This document shows, one piece after another, positions 1 through 8,820 of a stretch of DNA of 64,000 nucleotides. The stretch covers positions 5,329,001-5,393,000 of the forward strand of contig NZ_CP034346.1 of NCBI RefSeq assembly GCF_003991425.1. The letters are read 5' to 3'. Made by a program: the position numbers and the translations under genes. Position 1 is the stretch's first letter, and each line of letters opens with the position of its first letter. Source of the DNA: Paenibacillus lutimineralis. GTDB taxonomy: Bacteria; Bacillota; Bacilli; Paenibacillales; Paenibacillaceae. The notes beneath the pieces are model-generated. The model had not been told where the DNA came from, searched no databases, and was given only the letters and a program-made list of their open reading frames with translations.

Positions 1-58
1 TGCTTGTCATTGTTAGCCGTACATTTATCTAACCGACCATACCTTCAAGCAATTCAAA

Positions 59-84
59 GGCCAGCCGGCATATCGCCGCTGGCC
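59..84. terminator. Hairpin downstream of ecsB
   Basis: GGCCAGC pairs with GCTGGCC around a short loop, with one bulged base. It lies about 40 nt past the ecsB stop. The T-rich run is better on the + strand (TGTTGTTATTATTG) than on the ecsB strand, so a role in ending ecsB transcripts is only likely. Bases 1-58 hold nothing I can identify. Confidence 0.45.
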
Positions 85-121
85 TGTTGTTATTATTGTG
101 TTTGTTTTAGACTTCCTCTAT

Positions 122-1336
122 TTATTCATCTTCGTCTTTCCATTTCTTGACCCAGGTAGATCTTAATCCAAATACCATAAGTACAGCGATCACAAGACTC
201 AGCAGAACCCACATTAAATTGTCCATCCACGATGCTACCGCTAGAGGAATCCACATCAGAACTGTCAGTACCAGGAGCAAGCGCGATGCAAGGCGAATTG
301 CCTCTGTCTTATGGGCTCCACTTGGAAGCGGATAGAAGGCCGTAGCCGGGGAATCAGCATGCATTTGGTGCAGTGAAGTAAGCTGGGTAGCGATCAGAAA
401 TGTAAAGAACAGATACAGCCCGATCCCGAGCCAGCTTGCACCGTTCCAGCCGGTGAGTGCCATCCCCAACAATGTCAATCTCGCTACAATCCCTAACAAT
501 TCACTACGTATGAACGTCTTCGTAATCAAGAAGCGGTACGCGGTAGAACGCTGCCAAGGCATTCTGTTGCCTATACCTGACAGCCAGCGTCTGCGAATCA
601 CCTTCTGTCCGTCAGCCGGAACCTCAACAAACCAGCCCAGCCACATCATGACTTTGGACGCCCCTATCTTCTCCGCCTCGATTAGATTGTCCCATGCCAC
701 CGCATGCTTCATCGGGAAGCGCAGAGCCAATACATAATTGACGCCGACTAGCAGCATAAAGATTAGGCTTTTCCAGGCGGGCTGCCATAACCAGGCGGCC
801 AGCATAAGCAGAATGACGCACCAACGAAGCAGGCGATAGCCCATTCTGGCCCGGGCTGTTGTAATTCTAAGCTCCTGCCAAGAGCCATAGGCACTGAGTA
901 CCTTAAGTAGAAGCAGGACGTGCAAGACCATCCAGAGTGGTTTGGTATCCACTCCGCTGCGGATGTACAACGGCCAGACAAGCACTAAGATGAGAAATAG
1001 GCCGATCAGCTTGTAGATAACTCCGCTGCGGTGGGCCGGCGACAAATATTGCTTCATGTCGGCTTCCCTCGGTAGCAGAAAGATAATATCAGCGGGCTGC
1101 ATATAGGTACGAAAACTGGAATAAACCGTCATCGGACCAAGTAAGAGCAGCATAATCCACAGGACCGGCAGTCCTGGCGGGATATTTTGCAGAAAATTAG
1201 TGTACCAGGCTGCGAAGGCGATCAACAGCAATAAGAACAGAACGGCAACGCCGCTCTGAATGACATATGGCACAAACGGGAGCACTTTGCTCCAAAACGA
1301 AGATTTGCGCTTTCGACGCAGCTCCTGAAGTTCCAT
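122..1336 (-). CDS. ecsB: EcsB-type ABC transporter permease
   Basis: This 404-aa polytopic membrane protein is the permease partner of the ATPase encoded just upstream. Hydrophobic segments run through roughly residues 20-75, 105-150, 165-205 and 280-395, separated by a basic cytoplasmic stretch. EcsB-family proteins are about this long. The start lies 3 nt after the ecsA stop, so the two are probably translationally coupled. In Bacillus the EcsAB transporter is linked to regulated membrane proteolysis, exoprotein secretion and competence, and its substrate is unsettled. No ecsC follows. The family call rests on length, topology and the ecsA neighbour. Confidence 0.85.
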   Translation of the reverse strand: MELQELRRKRKSSFWSKVLPFVPYVIQSGVAVLFLLLLIAFAAWYTNFLQNIPPGLPVLWIMLLLLGPMTVYSSFRTYMQPADIIFLLPREADMKQYLSPAHRSGVIYKLIGLFLILVLVWPLYIRSGVDTKPLWMVLHVLLLLKVLSAYGSWQELRITTARARMGYRLLRWCVILLMLAAWLWQPAWKSLIFMLLVGVNYVLALRFPMKHAVAWDNLIEAEKIGASKVMMWLGWFVEVPADGQKVIRRRWLSGIGNRMPWQRSTAYRFLITKTFIRSELLGIVARLTLLGMALTGWNGASWLGIGLYLFFTFLIATQLTSLHQMHADSPATAFYPLPSGAHKTEAIRLASRLLLVLTVLMWIPLAVASWMDNLMWVLLSLVIAVLMVFGLRSTWVKKWKDEDE

Positions 1337-1339
1337 CTT

Positions 1340-2086
1340 CTAATCTCCGCCTTTAACTAAAGAATAGAAAATGTCTTCCAGCGCAGCCCCCGGCAGCTTG
1401 GCCTGCTCTGCAATCTCGGCAAGCGTCCCCTGAGCGATGACCTCCCCCCGGTGTAGCACAATGAAACGATCGCAATAGTTCTCAATCGTGGACAAGATGT
1501 GAGAGCTAAGTAGAATCGACGAGCCCTGAGCCCGCATCTCAATCATGAAGTCCAGTAAAGAGCGAATGCCCAGCGGGTCCAGACCCAGAAACGGCTCATC
1601 AATGATATAAAGCGGCGGTCTGGCTACGAAGGCACACATAATCATGACCTTCTGCTTCATCCCTTTGGACAAATGCATGGACAGGCTATCAGCCTTCTCC
1701 TCCATATTGAAGAGCTTCAGCAGCCTCGCTGCCCTCTCTTCATAGTCTTCCTTCGCTACATTATATGCTCTCGCCGCGAATTCCAGATGCTCACGCACCG
1801 TCAATTCCTCGTACAGTAGCGGAGATTCCGGTACAAAAGCGAGTGAGGATTGATACGCCTCCGGATTCTCCCCCCTGGTCTTGCCTTGGACTGTGATCCC
1901 GCCACGGTGAGGCGACATAAGGCCAAGAATATGCTTCATCGTCGTACTCTTGCCTGCACCGTTCAGACCGATTAATCCGACCATTTCACCCTTGTTCACG
2001 GTGAACTGAACATCATGTAATACAGGACGTCCTATACTATAACCGCCACTTAGTTCCTCCACCTGCAATACGGGTGTCTCACTCAT
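1340..2086 (-). CDS. ecsA: EcsA-type ABC transporter ATP-binding protein
   Basis: A 248-aa cytoplasmic ATPase that energises the EcsB permease. The Walker A motif GLNGAGKST lies near residues 40-48. The signature is LSKGMKQK rather than the classical LSGGQ, as is usual for this subgroup. Walker B is YIIDEPFLGLDP, followed by the H-loop in SSHILST. The gene starts with ATG 29 nt after the helicase stop and ends 3 nt before ecsB, giving the order helicase-ecsA-ecsB. All catalytic motifs are intact. Confidence 0.92.
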   Translation of the reverse strand: MSETPVLQVEELSGGYSIGRPVLHDVQFTVNKGEMVGLIGLNGAGKSTTMKHILGLMSPHRGGITVQGKTRGENPEAYQSSLAFVPESPLLYEELTVREHLEFAARAYNVAKEDYEERAARLLKLFNMEEKADSLSMHLSKGMKQKVMIMCAFVARPPLYIIDEPFLGLDPLGIRSLLDFMIEMRAQGSSILLSSHILSTIENYCDRFIVLHRGEVIAQGTLAEIAEQAKLPGAALEDIFYSLVKGGD

Positions 2087-2115
2087 CGATGAATCCCCCC
2101 TTTAACATTCATGGA

Positions 2116-3501
2116 TTAATGATTATTTTGCTTATCCTTAAGCCATTTCGGCGCCCCTTTATTCTTCCGATCCTGGTCGCGGGCTTTCTTACGGGCAGGA
2201 GCCGGTGCCGACTTGCTCGGCCGGTTCCCGGCCTTGCTGGTCTCCTTGGCCTTGGCTGGACGTCTCGGCTGGCCAGACTCCGAGATACGAGCTGAGTCAA
2301 TACTCCGCTCTTTTCCTTTGGTTGTTTGTCTACCAGTAGACGCACTGCTCCTAGCTTCAGGAAGCGCGTCACCTTCAACAATCTGTCCCTTATATAAATT
2401 GCGTGGCGTTATCTCGATACCCAATTCACGCGAGAACTTGCGCATGATGAATTCTTCCTTGGACGAGACGAGCGATACTGCCAGACCAGAGTGCCCCATG
2501 CGTCCAGTTCGGCCGACGCGGTGAACATAATGATCTGCATCAATCGGCGGATCAAGGTTGATTACCAATGTCAGATTCTCAACATCGAGGCCGCGAGCGG
2601 CAACATCACTGGCAACGAGCAAGCGGATCTTGCCTTCCCTGAACCGGCGTAGCGTCACACTACGCACTGTCTTGTCCGCATCACCATAGAGCGCTCCTGC
2701 ACTTAGGCCGACATAGTTCATCTTCGCCTCAACCTCGGCGATATCGGTTGTATTGTTAATAAATACGATCGCCCGCTCGGGATTAAAGTGACGTACAATC
2801 CGCCGCAACATATCGATCTTATCCCGTTCTTCACACTTGAAGTAAAGATGCTCCAGGCTTCGCGAAGTCCGCTGCTCAGGCTCGATACCTACCTCAACGG
2901 GTTCTTTCATCTCCCGCCCTGCCAGAGCACGAATATGCTCGTCAATCGTTGCCGACAGGAACATCAGCTGACGGTCGCGGAGCGTACCGCGCAGAATTCG
3001 TTCAACATCCGCCGTCCCGCCGAGCTTGAACATTTGGTCAACCTCATCCACAACGACCGTCCGTAAGGTATGCAGTTTGAGCTTCTTCATTTCGACGATC
3101 TCACGAATTCGCCCTGGAGTACCAACCACAAGCTGAGGATGCAGACGTAGCCGTTCCAGTTGTCTCTTAATCGCTGCACCACCAATCAGAGCTTGGACTG
3201 TAATTCCCAGCGCTTCCCCATATTTCTCAGCCTCGCGCTGAATCTGCATGGCCAGCTCCTGCGTAGGGGCAAGAATAAGGCCCTGCAGGGTCTTGTCAGG
3301 AGTCATCTTCTCTAGCATTGGTAGCAAATAAGCCAATGTCTTACCGGTTCCCGTCTGGGATTGGGCAAGCACATCACGGCCATCCAGAGCTGCCGGAATG
3401 CATTCCTCCTGTACGGGAGTTGGCTGCTGAATTCCATAGTCGACCAGCTTCCCCGCAAGTTTCTCGCCTATTCCGAGGCCTGTAAAAGTTGTATTAGACA
3501 T
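2116..3501 (-). CDS. DEAD-box RNA helicase
   Basis: A 461-aa ATP-dependent RNA helicase with both RecA domains. Visible motifs are the Q motif (PTPVQEE), motif I AQSQTGTGKT, motif Ia PTQELA, motif II DEVD (Val in place of the usual Ala), motif III SAT and motif VI HRVGRTGRMG. The last 80 or so residues are a basic, low-complexity tail that probably binds RNA. I start at ATG 3501 because AAGGA lies about 8 nt upstream; the longer frame adds residues with no ribosome site. Probable roles are ribosome assembly, cold growth or mRNA turnover. It resembles the Csh/DeaD group but I do not assign a paralogue. Confidence 0.9.
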   Translation of the reverse strand: MSNTTFTGLGIGEKLAGKLVDYGIQQPTPVQEECIPAALDGRDVLAQSQTGTGKTLAYLLPMLEKMTPDKTLQGLILAPTQELAMQIQREAEKYGEALGITVQALIGGAAIKRQLERLRLHPQLVVGTPGRIREIVEMKKLKLHTLRTVVVDEVDQMFKLGGTADVERILRGTLRDRQLMFLSATIDEHIRALAGREMKEPVEVGIEPEQRTSRSLEHLYFKCEERDKIDMLRRIVRHFNPERAIVFINNTTDIAEVEAKMNYVGLSAGALYGDADKTVRSVTLRRFREGKIRLLVASDVAARGLDVENLTLVINLDPPIDADHYVHRVGRTGRMGHSGLAVSLVSSKEEFIMRKFSRELGIEITPRNLYKGQIVEGDALPEARSSASTGRQTTKGKERSIDSARISESGQPRRPAKAKETSKAGNRPSKSAPAPARKKARDQDRKNKGAPKWLKDKQNNH

Positions 3502-3642
3502 TTTTTTCATCCTTATCATAAAATACTTGTTCAAATCATTTCGTTAGAGATCGTGGATTTGTAAACAACCTCTTCGTAATCATTATTTCCATTATATGCG
3601 ATAACAGTAGAACACAACAAATGGTCGCTTTCACGATACAAA

Positions 3643-3664
3643 AGCCGGCTGCTGCCAGCCGGCT
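3643..3664 (-). terminator. Terminator after the SDR gene
   Basis: AGCCGGCTG and CAGCCGGCT form a 9-bp GC-rich stem with a 4-nt loop, followed on the minus strand by TTTTG. It sits 12 nt past the SDR stop and separates cheX-SDR from the helicase-ecsAB unit. Confidence 0.75.
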
Positions 3665-3675
3665 CAATAGCTCAC

Positions 3676-4452
3676 TTATTTCTTATTCAACATACTATAA
3701 CTTAAGCGATCCGCAAGCCTTGGAAACATCTGATACAGCTTGATTCCTGCAGCCGCCATCCTTGGCAGATTCACTTCTGTCTTCCGCTTCTCAATCGCTG
3801 ATACCATCGCCTTGGCAACCCGTTCCGGCTTCATCATGAACCACTTCACATTGTTCACGTAATGACCTTCTGGATCGGCAATGCTGAAGAACGGTGTATC
3901 AATCGGTCCCGGATTAATTGTCGTGACCTGAATCCCATGCTCGCGAAGCTCCTGACGCAATGAATTGCTGAACCCCAGCACCGCATGCTTTGTCGCTGAA
4001 TAAGCCGTTGACTTGGACGTTCCAAGCTTCCCGGCCATGGAAGCCACATTCACAATGATTCCGCTTCCTGCTTTCTTCATATGGGGAAGCACAGCCTTGG
4101 TACAGCGTACGATTCCCATATAGTTCACATTCATCATTTCTGCGAACTCCGTTACAGGCATGTCCTCACAATATTCGAACTTCCCGTAGCCGGCATTATT
4201 AACTAGACAATCAATATGTCCAAATTCCTTAATCACCTGTTCAAAAGCGGCCTGAACCGATTCATCCTGACTTACATCGAGTTCAAGCATTCTGCAAGGC
4301 CCCATCATTCCAGTGCTTACGCTCTGCAATTTATGTAATGATCTCGCAGCGATTACAACCGTTGCTCCCCGCTCCGACAGCATCTGCGCCGTCAATGCAC
4401 CGATACCACTAGAAGCCCCTGTCACAACGATCACTTTATTAGTCAGCGTCAT
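3676..4452 (-). CDS. Short-chain dehydrogenase/reductase
   Basis: A 258-aa classical SDR with an NAD(P)-binding Rossmann fold. It has the glycine motif TGASSGIG near residue 12, the structural NNAG motif near residue 87, and the catalytic set Ser (VNVASMAG), Tyr and Lys (YSATK). The sequence after the active site (NPGPIDTPF) is typical of DltE/YqjQ-like oxidoreductases. The C-terminus is basic and contains a hydrophobic stretch, possibly a membrane contact. The substrate cannot be read from sequence. It lies 45 nt downstream of cheX in the same direction, so the two may be co-transcribed, though no functional link is evident. Confidence 0.85.
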   Translation of the reverse strand: MTLTNKVIVVTGASSGIGALTAQMLSERGATVVIAARSLHKLQSVSTGMMGPCRMLELDVSQDESVQAAFEQVIKEFGHIDCLVNNAGYGKFEYCEDMPVTEFAEMMNVNYMGIVRCTKAVLPHMKKAGSGIIVNVASMAGKLGTSKSTAYSATKHAVLGFSNSLRQELREHGIQVTTINPGPIDTPFFSIADPEGHYVNNVKWFMMKPERVAKAMVSAIEKRKTEVNLPRMAAAGIKLYQMFPRLADRLSYSMLNKK

Positions 4453-4497
4453 GGTTTATTCAACTCCTAGCTTCTATTATATGCCAGGCTCTACCTC

Positions 4498-4953
4498 TTA
4501 TGAAACCATGACTTGAATATCCAGTTCGCCGATGCCTTCCATTAATAACGGGATACATAAAGCCTTCCGTACCGGTAGGTCATTCTGCCCAGTCTTGATG
4601 ACGCGAGGTGGAGTAATATCTACAACAATCCCTTGATTTGACAAAATTGTACTCGCATTGCCACTAATCATATTTCCAAGCTCAGAGATCGCGCTCTGTC
4701 CCATCTCATCCATTTCCGTCAATACGAACCCGCCCATCATTGCCGATACGATCCGCAGAGCTACGCTCTCCTGTAGTCCAAAGACAACCATACCGCTAAA
4801 ATGACCACTCATATCAATCTGAATCCAAATATGATCCCGGGCCGGCACTACGTCCTTAACCCCCAAATTGCCAGTAGAAGGGCTAACCTGTACTACTTGT
4901 TCAATCACAGATCGAGCTGACTCAAGAAAAGGATTTATCATTTCCGCTTTCAC
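4498..4953 (-). CDS. cheX: CheX-type CheY-P phosphatase
   Basis: A 151-aa protein of the CheC/CheX/FliY phosphatase family. The family active-site signature, a Glu-x-x-Asn pair followed later by Pro, is seen in SELGNMISGN and then DITPPRV. CheX homologues dephosphorylate phospho-CheY and so shorten chemotaxis signals. The start is GTG at 4953 with AAGGGG 8 nt upstream. No other chemotaxis gene is in the window, so it is an orphan here. A promoter-like sequence lies at 5016-5044. Confidence 0.8.
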   Translation of the reverse strand: MKAEMINPFLESARSVIEQVVQVSPSTGNLGVKDVVPARDHIWIQIDMSGHFSGMVVFGLQESVALRIVSAMMGGFVLTEMDEMGQSAISELGNMISGNASTILSNQGIVVDITPPRVIKTGQNDLPVRKALCIPLLMEGIGELDIQVMVS

Positions 4954-5015
4954 TATTTGGTCCCCTTTTCACAGAAAGTTAATCGATACTAAAGTCCCGT
5001 AATTTGATTAAATTT

Positions 5016-5044
5016 ATTATACTTTATTACCAGATATAAGTCAT
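5016..5044 (-). promoter_or_regulatory. Candidate sigma-A promoter for cheX
   Basis: On the minus strand ATGACT (-35) is separated by 17 nt from a perfect TATAAT (-10). It points at the GTG start about 63 nt downstream. Four of six -35 bases match consensus. Confidence 0.55.
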
Positions 5045-5075
5045 TATAAATTGAATTATGCTGAATGAACTAGAT

Positions 5076-5093
5076 CTTTGTCACGTGACAAAG
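5076..5093. promoter_or_regulatory. 18-bp perfect palindrome, candidate operator
   Basis: CTTTGTCACGTGACAAAG is a perfect 18-bp palindrome in the intergenic region between cheX and the LysR gene. It lies 17 bp upstream of the -35 of the LysR promoter. A dimeric regulator binding here, perhaps the LysR protein itself, is inferred from position only. Confidence 0.5.
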
Positions 5094-5110
5094 AGGTCGG
5101 CACCATGTCA

Positions 5111-5140
5111 TTGCCTTAGGCTATAAAAATCACCTATAAT
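5111..5140 (+). promoter_or_regulatory. Candidate promoter of the LysR gene
   Basis: TTGCCT, an 18-nt spacer and TATAAT, ending 79 nt before the ATG of the LysR gene and just downstream of the 18-bp palindrome. Confidence 0.55.
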
Positions 5141-5218
5141 TATTAAAATAAATATAATAAGGTTTATGACCGCACTCAGCGGACTAGTGGAGTACGGTGG
5201 AAGAAAGGAGGATGTGGG

Positions 5219-6121
5219 ATGAATATCAGTCAACTGGAGACACTAATCACCATTTCCAAAACGAAAAGCTTCCGCAAAGCAGGAGAATTGCTGAATCTGA
5301 CTCAGCCAGCCGTCTCTGCGCAAATCAAAAGCTTGGAAGATGAATTCAAAAGCGTCTTAGTCGACCGCAATCAGCCGGTGACACTCACGGACCGCGGCCA
5401 GGTATTCCTGGAGAAGGCGGAACAAATTCTAGATATCGTGGAAGAACTGAAGCAGAAGCTATCCGATATGGAGCATACGCCTCAAGGGCATATTGTGCTT
5501 GGCACAACGACCTCTATCGCCATTCAGATATTGCCTCGGATTCTATCCTATTTCCAAGATCAATTTCCAATGATCAAGACGACGATTCAGTCCATGCCTT
5601 CATCTCTTATTTATCAGAACGTGGAGCAAGGATTGGTGGATATCGGTATAGGCTATCTGATTGAGAATAATCCCCATGTATTATCCTCAGTGCTATACTA
5701 CGATACGTTTGAATTGGCAGTATCTCCGCTTCACCCATTGGCTAGTATGCCCGCGCCTACACTGGATACGTTGAAGGATGTTCCACTGATTATGCTCTCC
5801 CCTGATACTGTCGGACGGATGTTCGTTGACAATCTTTTTAAGCGGCATGGCATTGAACCTCATATCGTCATGGAGTTGTCCAGCAGTGAGGAAGTGAAGC
5901 GTATGATCGAGATTAATCTCGGAGCTGCTATCATCTCCAAGCAATCCATTCTGCGCGAGCTTCGCCAGGGAGGCTTGAAGACAATCCCTATTCCTGAACT
6001 GGAGGTTACTCACCCAGTTGGCGTCATTTATAAGTCCAGTAGATATATTAACTCCGCCATGCAGCAATTTCTCGGTGATTTAAAAGGGATGCCTGAGACC
6101 CACTTTATTAGTTCAGAATAA
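5219..6121 (+). CDS. LysR-family transcriptional regulator
   Basis: A 300-aa regulator of standard LysR length. Residues 1-60 are the winged helix-turn-helix (AGELLNLTQPAVSAQIKSLE), followed by a linker helix and, from about residue 90, the type 2 periplasmic-binding-like effector domain. The ATG follows AAAGGAGG with good spacing. It is divergent from cheX and followed by the PHP phosphatase gene 38 nt later, which may be in its operon. Effector and targets are unknown; it is closest in feel to the CynR/CysL-like branch. Confidence 0.85.
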   Translation: MNISQLETLITISKTKSFRKAGELLNLTQPAVSAQIKSLEDEFKSVLVDRNQPVTLTDRGQVFLEKAEQILDIVEELKQKLSDMEHTPQGHIVLGTTTSIAIQILPRILSYFQDQFPMIKTTIQSMPSSLIYQNVEQGLVDIGIGYLIENNPHVLSSVLYYDTFELAVSPLHPLASMPAPTLDTLKDVPLIMLSPDTVGRMFVDNLFKRHGIEPHIVMELSSSEEVKRMIEINLGAAIISKQSILRELRQGGLKTIPIPELEVTHPVGVIYKSSRYINSAMQQFLGDLKGMPETHFISSE

Positions 6122-6159
6122 TCCCAGGCTTGAGACAGCTAAGAAAGGAGTCCTTAATT

Positions 6160-6969
6160 ATGAAATTTGATCTTCATACTCATCATTTCCGCTGCGGTCA
6201 TGCCGATGGCAACATCTCCGATTATATTGAAGCGGGAATCGCTGCCGGATTGTCCGTCATTGGTATCAGTGATCATACCCCTTACTTCGGGAGTAAGGAG
6301 GATCAAGCTCATCCGCGCATTGCCATGGCCAAATCCGCATTTGCAGGCTATGTTGAGGAAGTGCTATCCCTCAAGCAGAAGTACGCAGGAAAAATCGATG
6401 TTCTTCTTGGTATCGAATCTGATTATTTCCCTGAGCACGTCGAGATTTATAGAGATATCCTAAGTCAGTACCCGTTTGATTATGTGATCGGCTCTGTGCA
6501 CAGCGTCAAGGATGTGAGTATCTTCAACAAGAACCGCTGGAAGCGGCTCAGTACAGAAGAACAAATTGCCGACAAAGAAGCCTACTATGAATTGATCCGA
6601 AATTCGGCACGCTCCGGAATGTTCCAGATTCTCGGCCATATCGATGCCATGAAGGGCAATTATCCCGCCTTCTCGGATATCCCCGCTACTGCAGCGATCG
6701 ATGAAACATTGCAGGTGATCGCCGACCACAAGGTCGCGATCGAGATCAACACCTCCGGCAAGACAAAGCTGTCTGGGGGATGGTATCCTGCCGATTCAAT
6801 CCTGGAGCGAGCGCTTCATTATGGAGTTGAGGTCACCTTCGGATCTGACGCCCATATTCCATCCCGGGTTGGGGATGAATGGGATGACGTAGCCGCCCGG
6901 CTGCGCGAGATTGGATTTGATCATTGGGTATATTTCAAGAACAAACAAAAGGTAAGTGTACCTCTGTAA
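6160..6969 (+). CDS. PHP-domain histidinol-phosphatase family protein
   Basis: A 269-aa metal-dependent phosphatase of the PHP superfamily. It opens with the metal-binding HxH (FDLHTHH); further metal ligands appear as the His in GISDHTP, GIESDY, GSVHS, GHIDAM and the late GSDAHIP. Length and motif order fit the HisJ/HisK group, which makes histidinol from histidinol phosphate. No other his genes are in the window, so another phosphoester substrate is possible. I chose ATG 6160 because AAAGGAG lies 9 nt upstream; a longer TTG frame has no ribosome site. Confidence 0.78.
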   Translation: MKFDLHTHHFRCGHADGNISDYIEAGIAAGLSVIGISDHTPYFGSKEDQAHPRIAMAKSAFAGYVEEVLSLKQKYAGKIDVLLGIESDYFPEHVEIYRDILSQYPFDYVIGSVHSVKDVSIFNKNRWKRLSTEEQIADKEAYYELIRNSARSGMFQILGHIDAMKGNYPAFSDIPATAAIDETLQVIADHKVAIEINTSGKTKLSGGWYPADSILERALHYGVEVTFGSDAHIPSRVGDEWDDVAARLREIGFDHWVYFKNKQKVSVPL

Positions 6970-6975
6970 GAGGTA

Positions 6976-7142
6976 GTTCAAAAAGACACTTTTGATCACG
7001 AAGTAATTCAAGAGGTGGACTCGGCATCGAATCTTGAATTCACCCGGGCCTTCCGATGCTCACGTACAAACTACGTACGCTGCGCTTCTCAGACCCTAGC
7101 TTCATCCAACCTTCTCGGTGCTGAAAACTGCCTTTTTGAAAC
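6976..7142 (+). repeat. Dispersed repeat, full copy A
   Basis: A 167-bp element starting GTTCAAAAAG and ending CTTTTTGAAAC, i.e. inverted ends. It shares the internal blocks CATCGAATCTTGAATTCA, GCTCACGTACA, ACTACGTACGCT and CTTCTCGGTGCTGAAAAC with copies at 12324, 34440 and 38702. It is non-coding and lies just after the PHP gene. The size and inverted ends resemble a MITE. Confidence 0.85.
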
Positions 7143-7159
7143 TTTATTTATACTAGGAA

Positions 7160-7184
7160 GTTCAAAAAGAATCTTTTGATCATG
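7160..7184 (+). repeat. Repeat left-end fragment
   Basis: GTTCAAAAAGAATCTTTTGATCA matches the left end of the dispersed repeat and then diverges. It begins exactly 17 nt after the right end of copy A. Confidence 0.7.
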
Positions 7185-7254
7185 TACATGCTCATATAGA
7201 CAAAAAAAGGGAACCCGTGCATTCCGCCGGATTCCAGATACAAATATATTCAAA

Positions 7255-7283
7255 AGGGGGTCATGTATTAAGTGTACCCCCTG
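7255..7283 (-). terminator. Terminator after the GNAT gene
   Basis: On the minus strand GGGGGT and ACCCCC pair around a 14-nt loop and are followed by TTTTGAAT, about 80 nt past the acetyltransferase stop. Confidence 0.55.
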
Positions 7284-7363
7284 ACTATTAGGGTTCGATC
7301 ACAGCAATATTTCATTTGTGTAACAAATCACTTCGAAATCAAAACGAGCTTTTGAACCGCCTT

Positions 7364-7945
7364 TTACAATGCCTTTTTAATATGTAGCGAGTACACTTTC
7401 AATCGGCAATATTCATTGCTACGATAACCTACGCTATTATCCGCGTAAGCCTGAAGGGACAACCCCAGCTTCTTCAGCACCCGTTCGGAAGCAGGATTGT
7501 CTACCCCGCATCTTGCCTCAACTTCATTCAGTCCAAGCACCTCAGCACCAAAGCGAAGCAATAATCCCGCGGCCTCCGTCGCGATCCCTAGGTTCCAGAA
7601 GGACGGCGATATCAAGTACCCTAGCCGTGCCTTACCGTTCAGCTCTGACCACTGTTGCAGAGAACAAATGCCAATAACCTCCCCTGTCTCTTTCCAGATC
7701 ACCGCAAAATGCAAATCATTCAGACTCCTATAAGTCTCCTCAAAATAACGAAATAGCCGCTTCGGAAAGAGCAAGGTGTCCGGTTGAAAAGACATATGCC
7801 GTTCGATTCGAGGATCCGTTACATATTGAAATAATAACTCACTATCCTCAGACTCTATTCTTCGCAGCCGTAGCCGTTCGTTCTCCAATACGGGAAATTT
7901 CATTCTCAGCTGCTGCTGCATGCTTAGCTGCTGCTTCATGTCCAC
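7364..7945 (-). CDS. GNAT N-acetyltransferase (RimJ/RimL-like)
   Basis: A 193-aa GCN5-related acetyltransferase. The core runs from the beta-strand ENERLRLRRI to the acetyl-CoA loop region (SFWNLGIATEAAGLLL) and the ENPASERVLKKLG-like helix (read here as DNPASERVLKKLG), as in RimJ/RimL and YjcK proteins. GTG at 7945 has AAAGGGAG 7 nt upstream, so I prefer it; a downstream ATG at 7903 would give a more typical N-terminus. The gene's 5' end overlaps the end of the DUF1361 gene by nearly 100 nt in another frame. The substrate is unknown. Confidence 0.75.
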   Translation of the reverse strand: MDMKQQLSMQQQLRMKFPVLENERLRLRRIESEDSELLFQYVTDPRIERHMSFQPDTLLFPKRLFRYFEETYRSLNDLHFAVIWKETGEVIGICSLQQWSELNGKARLGYLISPSFWNLGIATEAAGLLLRFGAEVLGLNEVEARCGVDNPASERVLKKLGLSLQAYADNSVGYRSNEYCRLKVYSLHIKKAL

Positions 7946-8687
7946 GTTCTCGCTCCCTTTCAATAGAAGCCATACTGCTCCCGAGTCTCCCGAATAAATA
8001 GAGCAACAAATAACAAAAAGCGGTAATCAGAAAAATCCATTTGCAGAAGCCCAGCGCATGCCGTAAATTATCAATTTGCATAAAATACTTCGCCGTCTCC
8101 CGCAATACAATGATCGGGCTGCGCAGAATATCCCAACTATTCCAGCGGATGAAGCGGCCTAGATAAACCCCGAAGCTGCTGAGCAGCAGGACGCCGATAG
8201 CAAAGCACCAGCCGACGAAGCTGCCGTAGGCTCTCCTCACCAGTTGGTGTACCGAAGCGAGCGCCAGCGAGCCTAGAGCCAGGCCGATAATAGCGGTAAA
8301 GAATACCGTATTCAAATGGTTCCAGAAGGAAATATCCTCCCAGAAACGTGAAGATTGGGTAGGGTACCGCACGAAGGGATGCAATAGATCAGTAATTAGA
8401 TAAGCTGCATTCGGATAGAAGAACAGCCATAGCAAACCGACTATCAAATACAACCCTCTTCTTACGGAACGGGAATGAAGCAGGCTGACCAGATCTAGCA
8501 TTACGGCAAGTCCGAGTGGAATCCAGGCAAGAAAAGTGTTCCAGATCAAAAATAAATAAGGGGGTCTGCCCCCACTCGGCAATCTCGTCTCCGCTACATA
8601 TTTCATTCCAATAATCGTTGCGATGAATAGCATTATATAGATAACGAGCTTCATCGGATAACCTAATTCCTTGAGTCGCTGTTGCAA
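7848..8687 (-). CDS. DUF1361 membrane protein
   Basis: A 279-aa polytopic membrane protein with about seven hydrophobic segments. The family signatures LWLFFYPNAAYLITDLLH and FGVYLGRFIRWNSWD point to DUF1361, of unknown function. TTG at 8687 is preceded by GGAGGAG with 6-7 nt spacing, which decides the start. The last 40 or so residues are a charged, Ala/Glu-rich tail (many Glu-Arg pairs) and are encoded over the start of the GNAT gene. That tail looks like a recent read-through extension rather than part of the family fold. Confidence 0.8.
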   Translation of the reverse strand: MQQRLKELGYPMKLVIYIMLFIATIIGMKYVAETRLPSGGRPPYLFLIWNTFLAWIPLGLAVMLDLVSLLHSRSVRRGLYLIVGLLWLFFYPNAAYLITDLLHPFVRYPTQSSRFWEDISFWNHLNTVFFTAIIGLALGSLALASVHQLVRRAYGSFVGWCFAIGVLLLSSFGVYLGRFIRWNSWDILRSPIIVLRETAKYFMQIDNLRHALGFCKWIFLITAFCYLLLYLFGRLGSSMASIERERERGHEAAAKHAAAAENEISRIGERTATAAKNRV

Positions 8688-8820
8688 GGCATTCTCCTCC
8701 TCTCTGCCTACTAACGAAGCATGTTCAGATTCTGTACCTCATATACGTATCGGGGCAACAGATAGTTACGGCTCAGATTTGGGGATGTATTTATGAGCGG
8801 AGATTACAAGATTGAATCCT

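Larger units (their letters stand above)
6970..7363. other. Intergenic region with repeat copies
   Basis: This 394-nt gap holds one full repeat element, a left-end fragment 17 nt further on, and a GC hairpin serving the convergent acetyltransferase gene. I see no ORF with a ribosome site on either strand. Confidence 0.6.
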
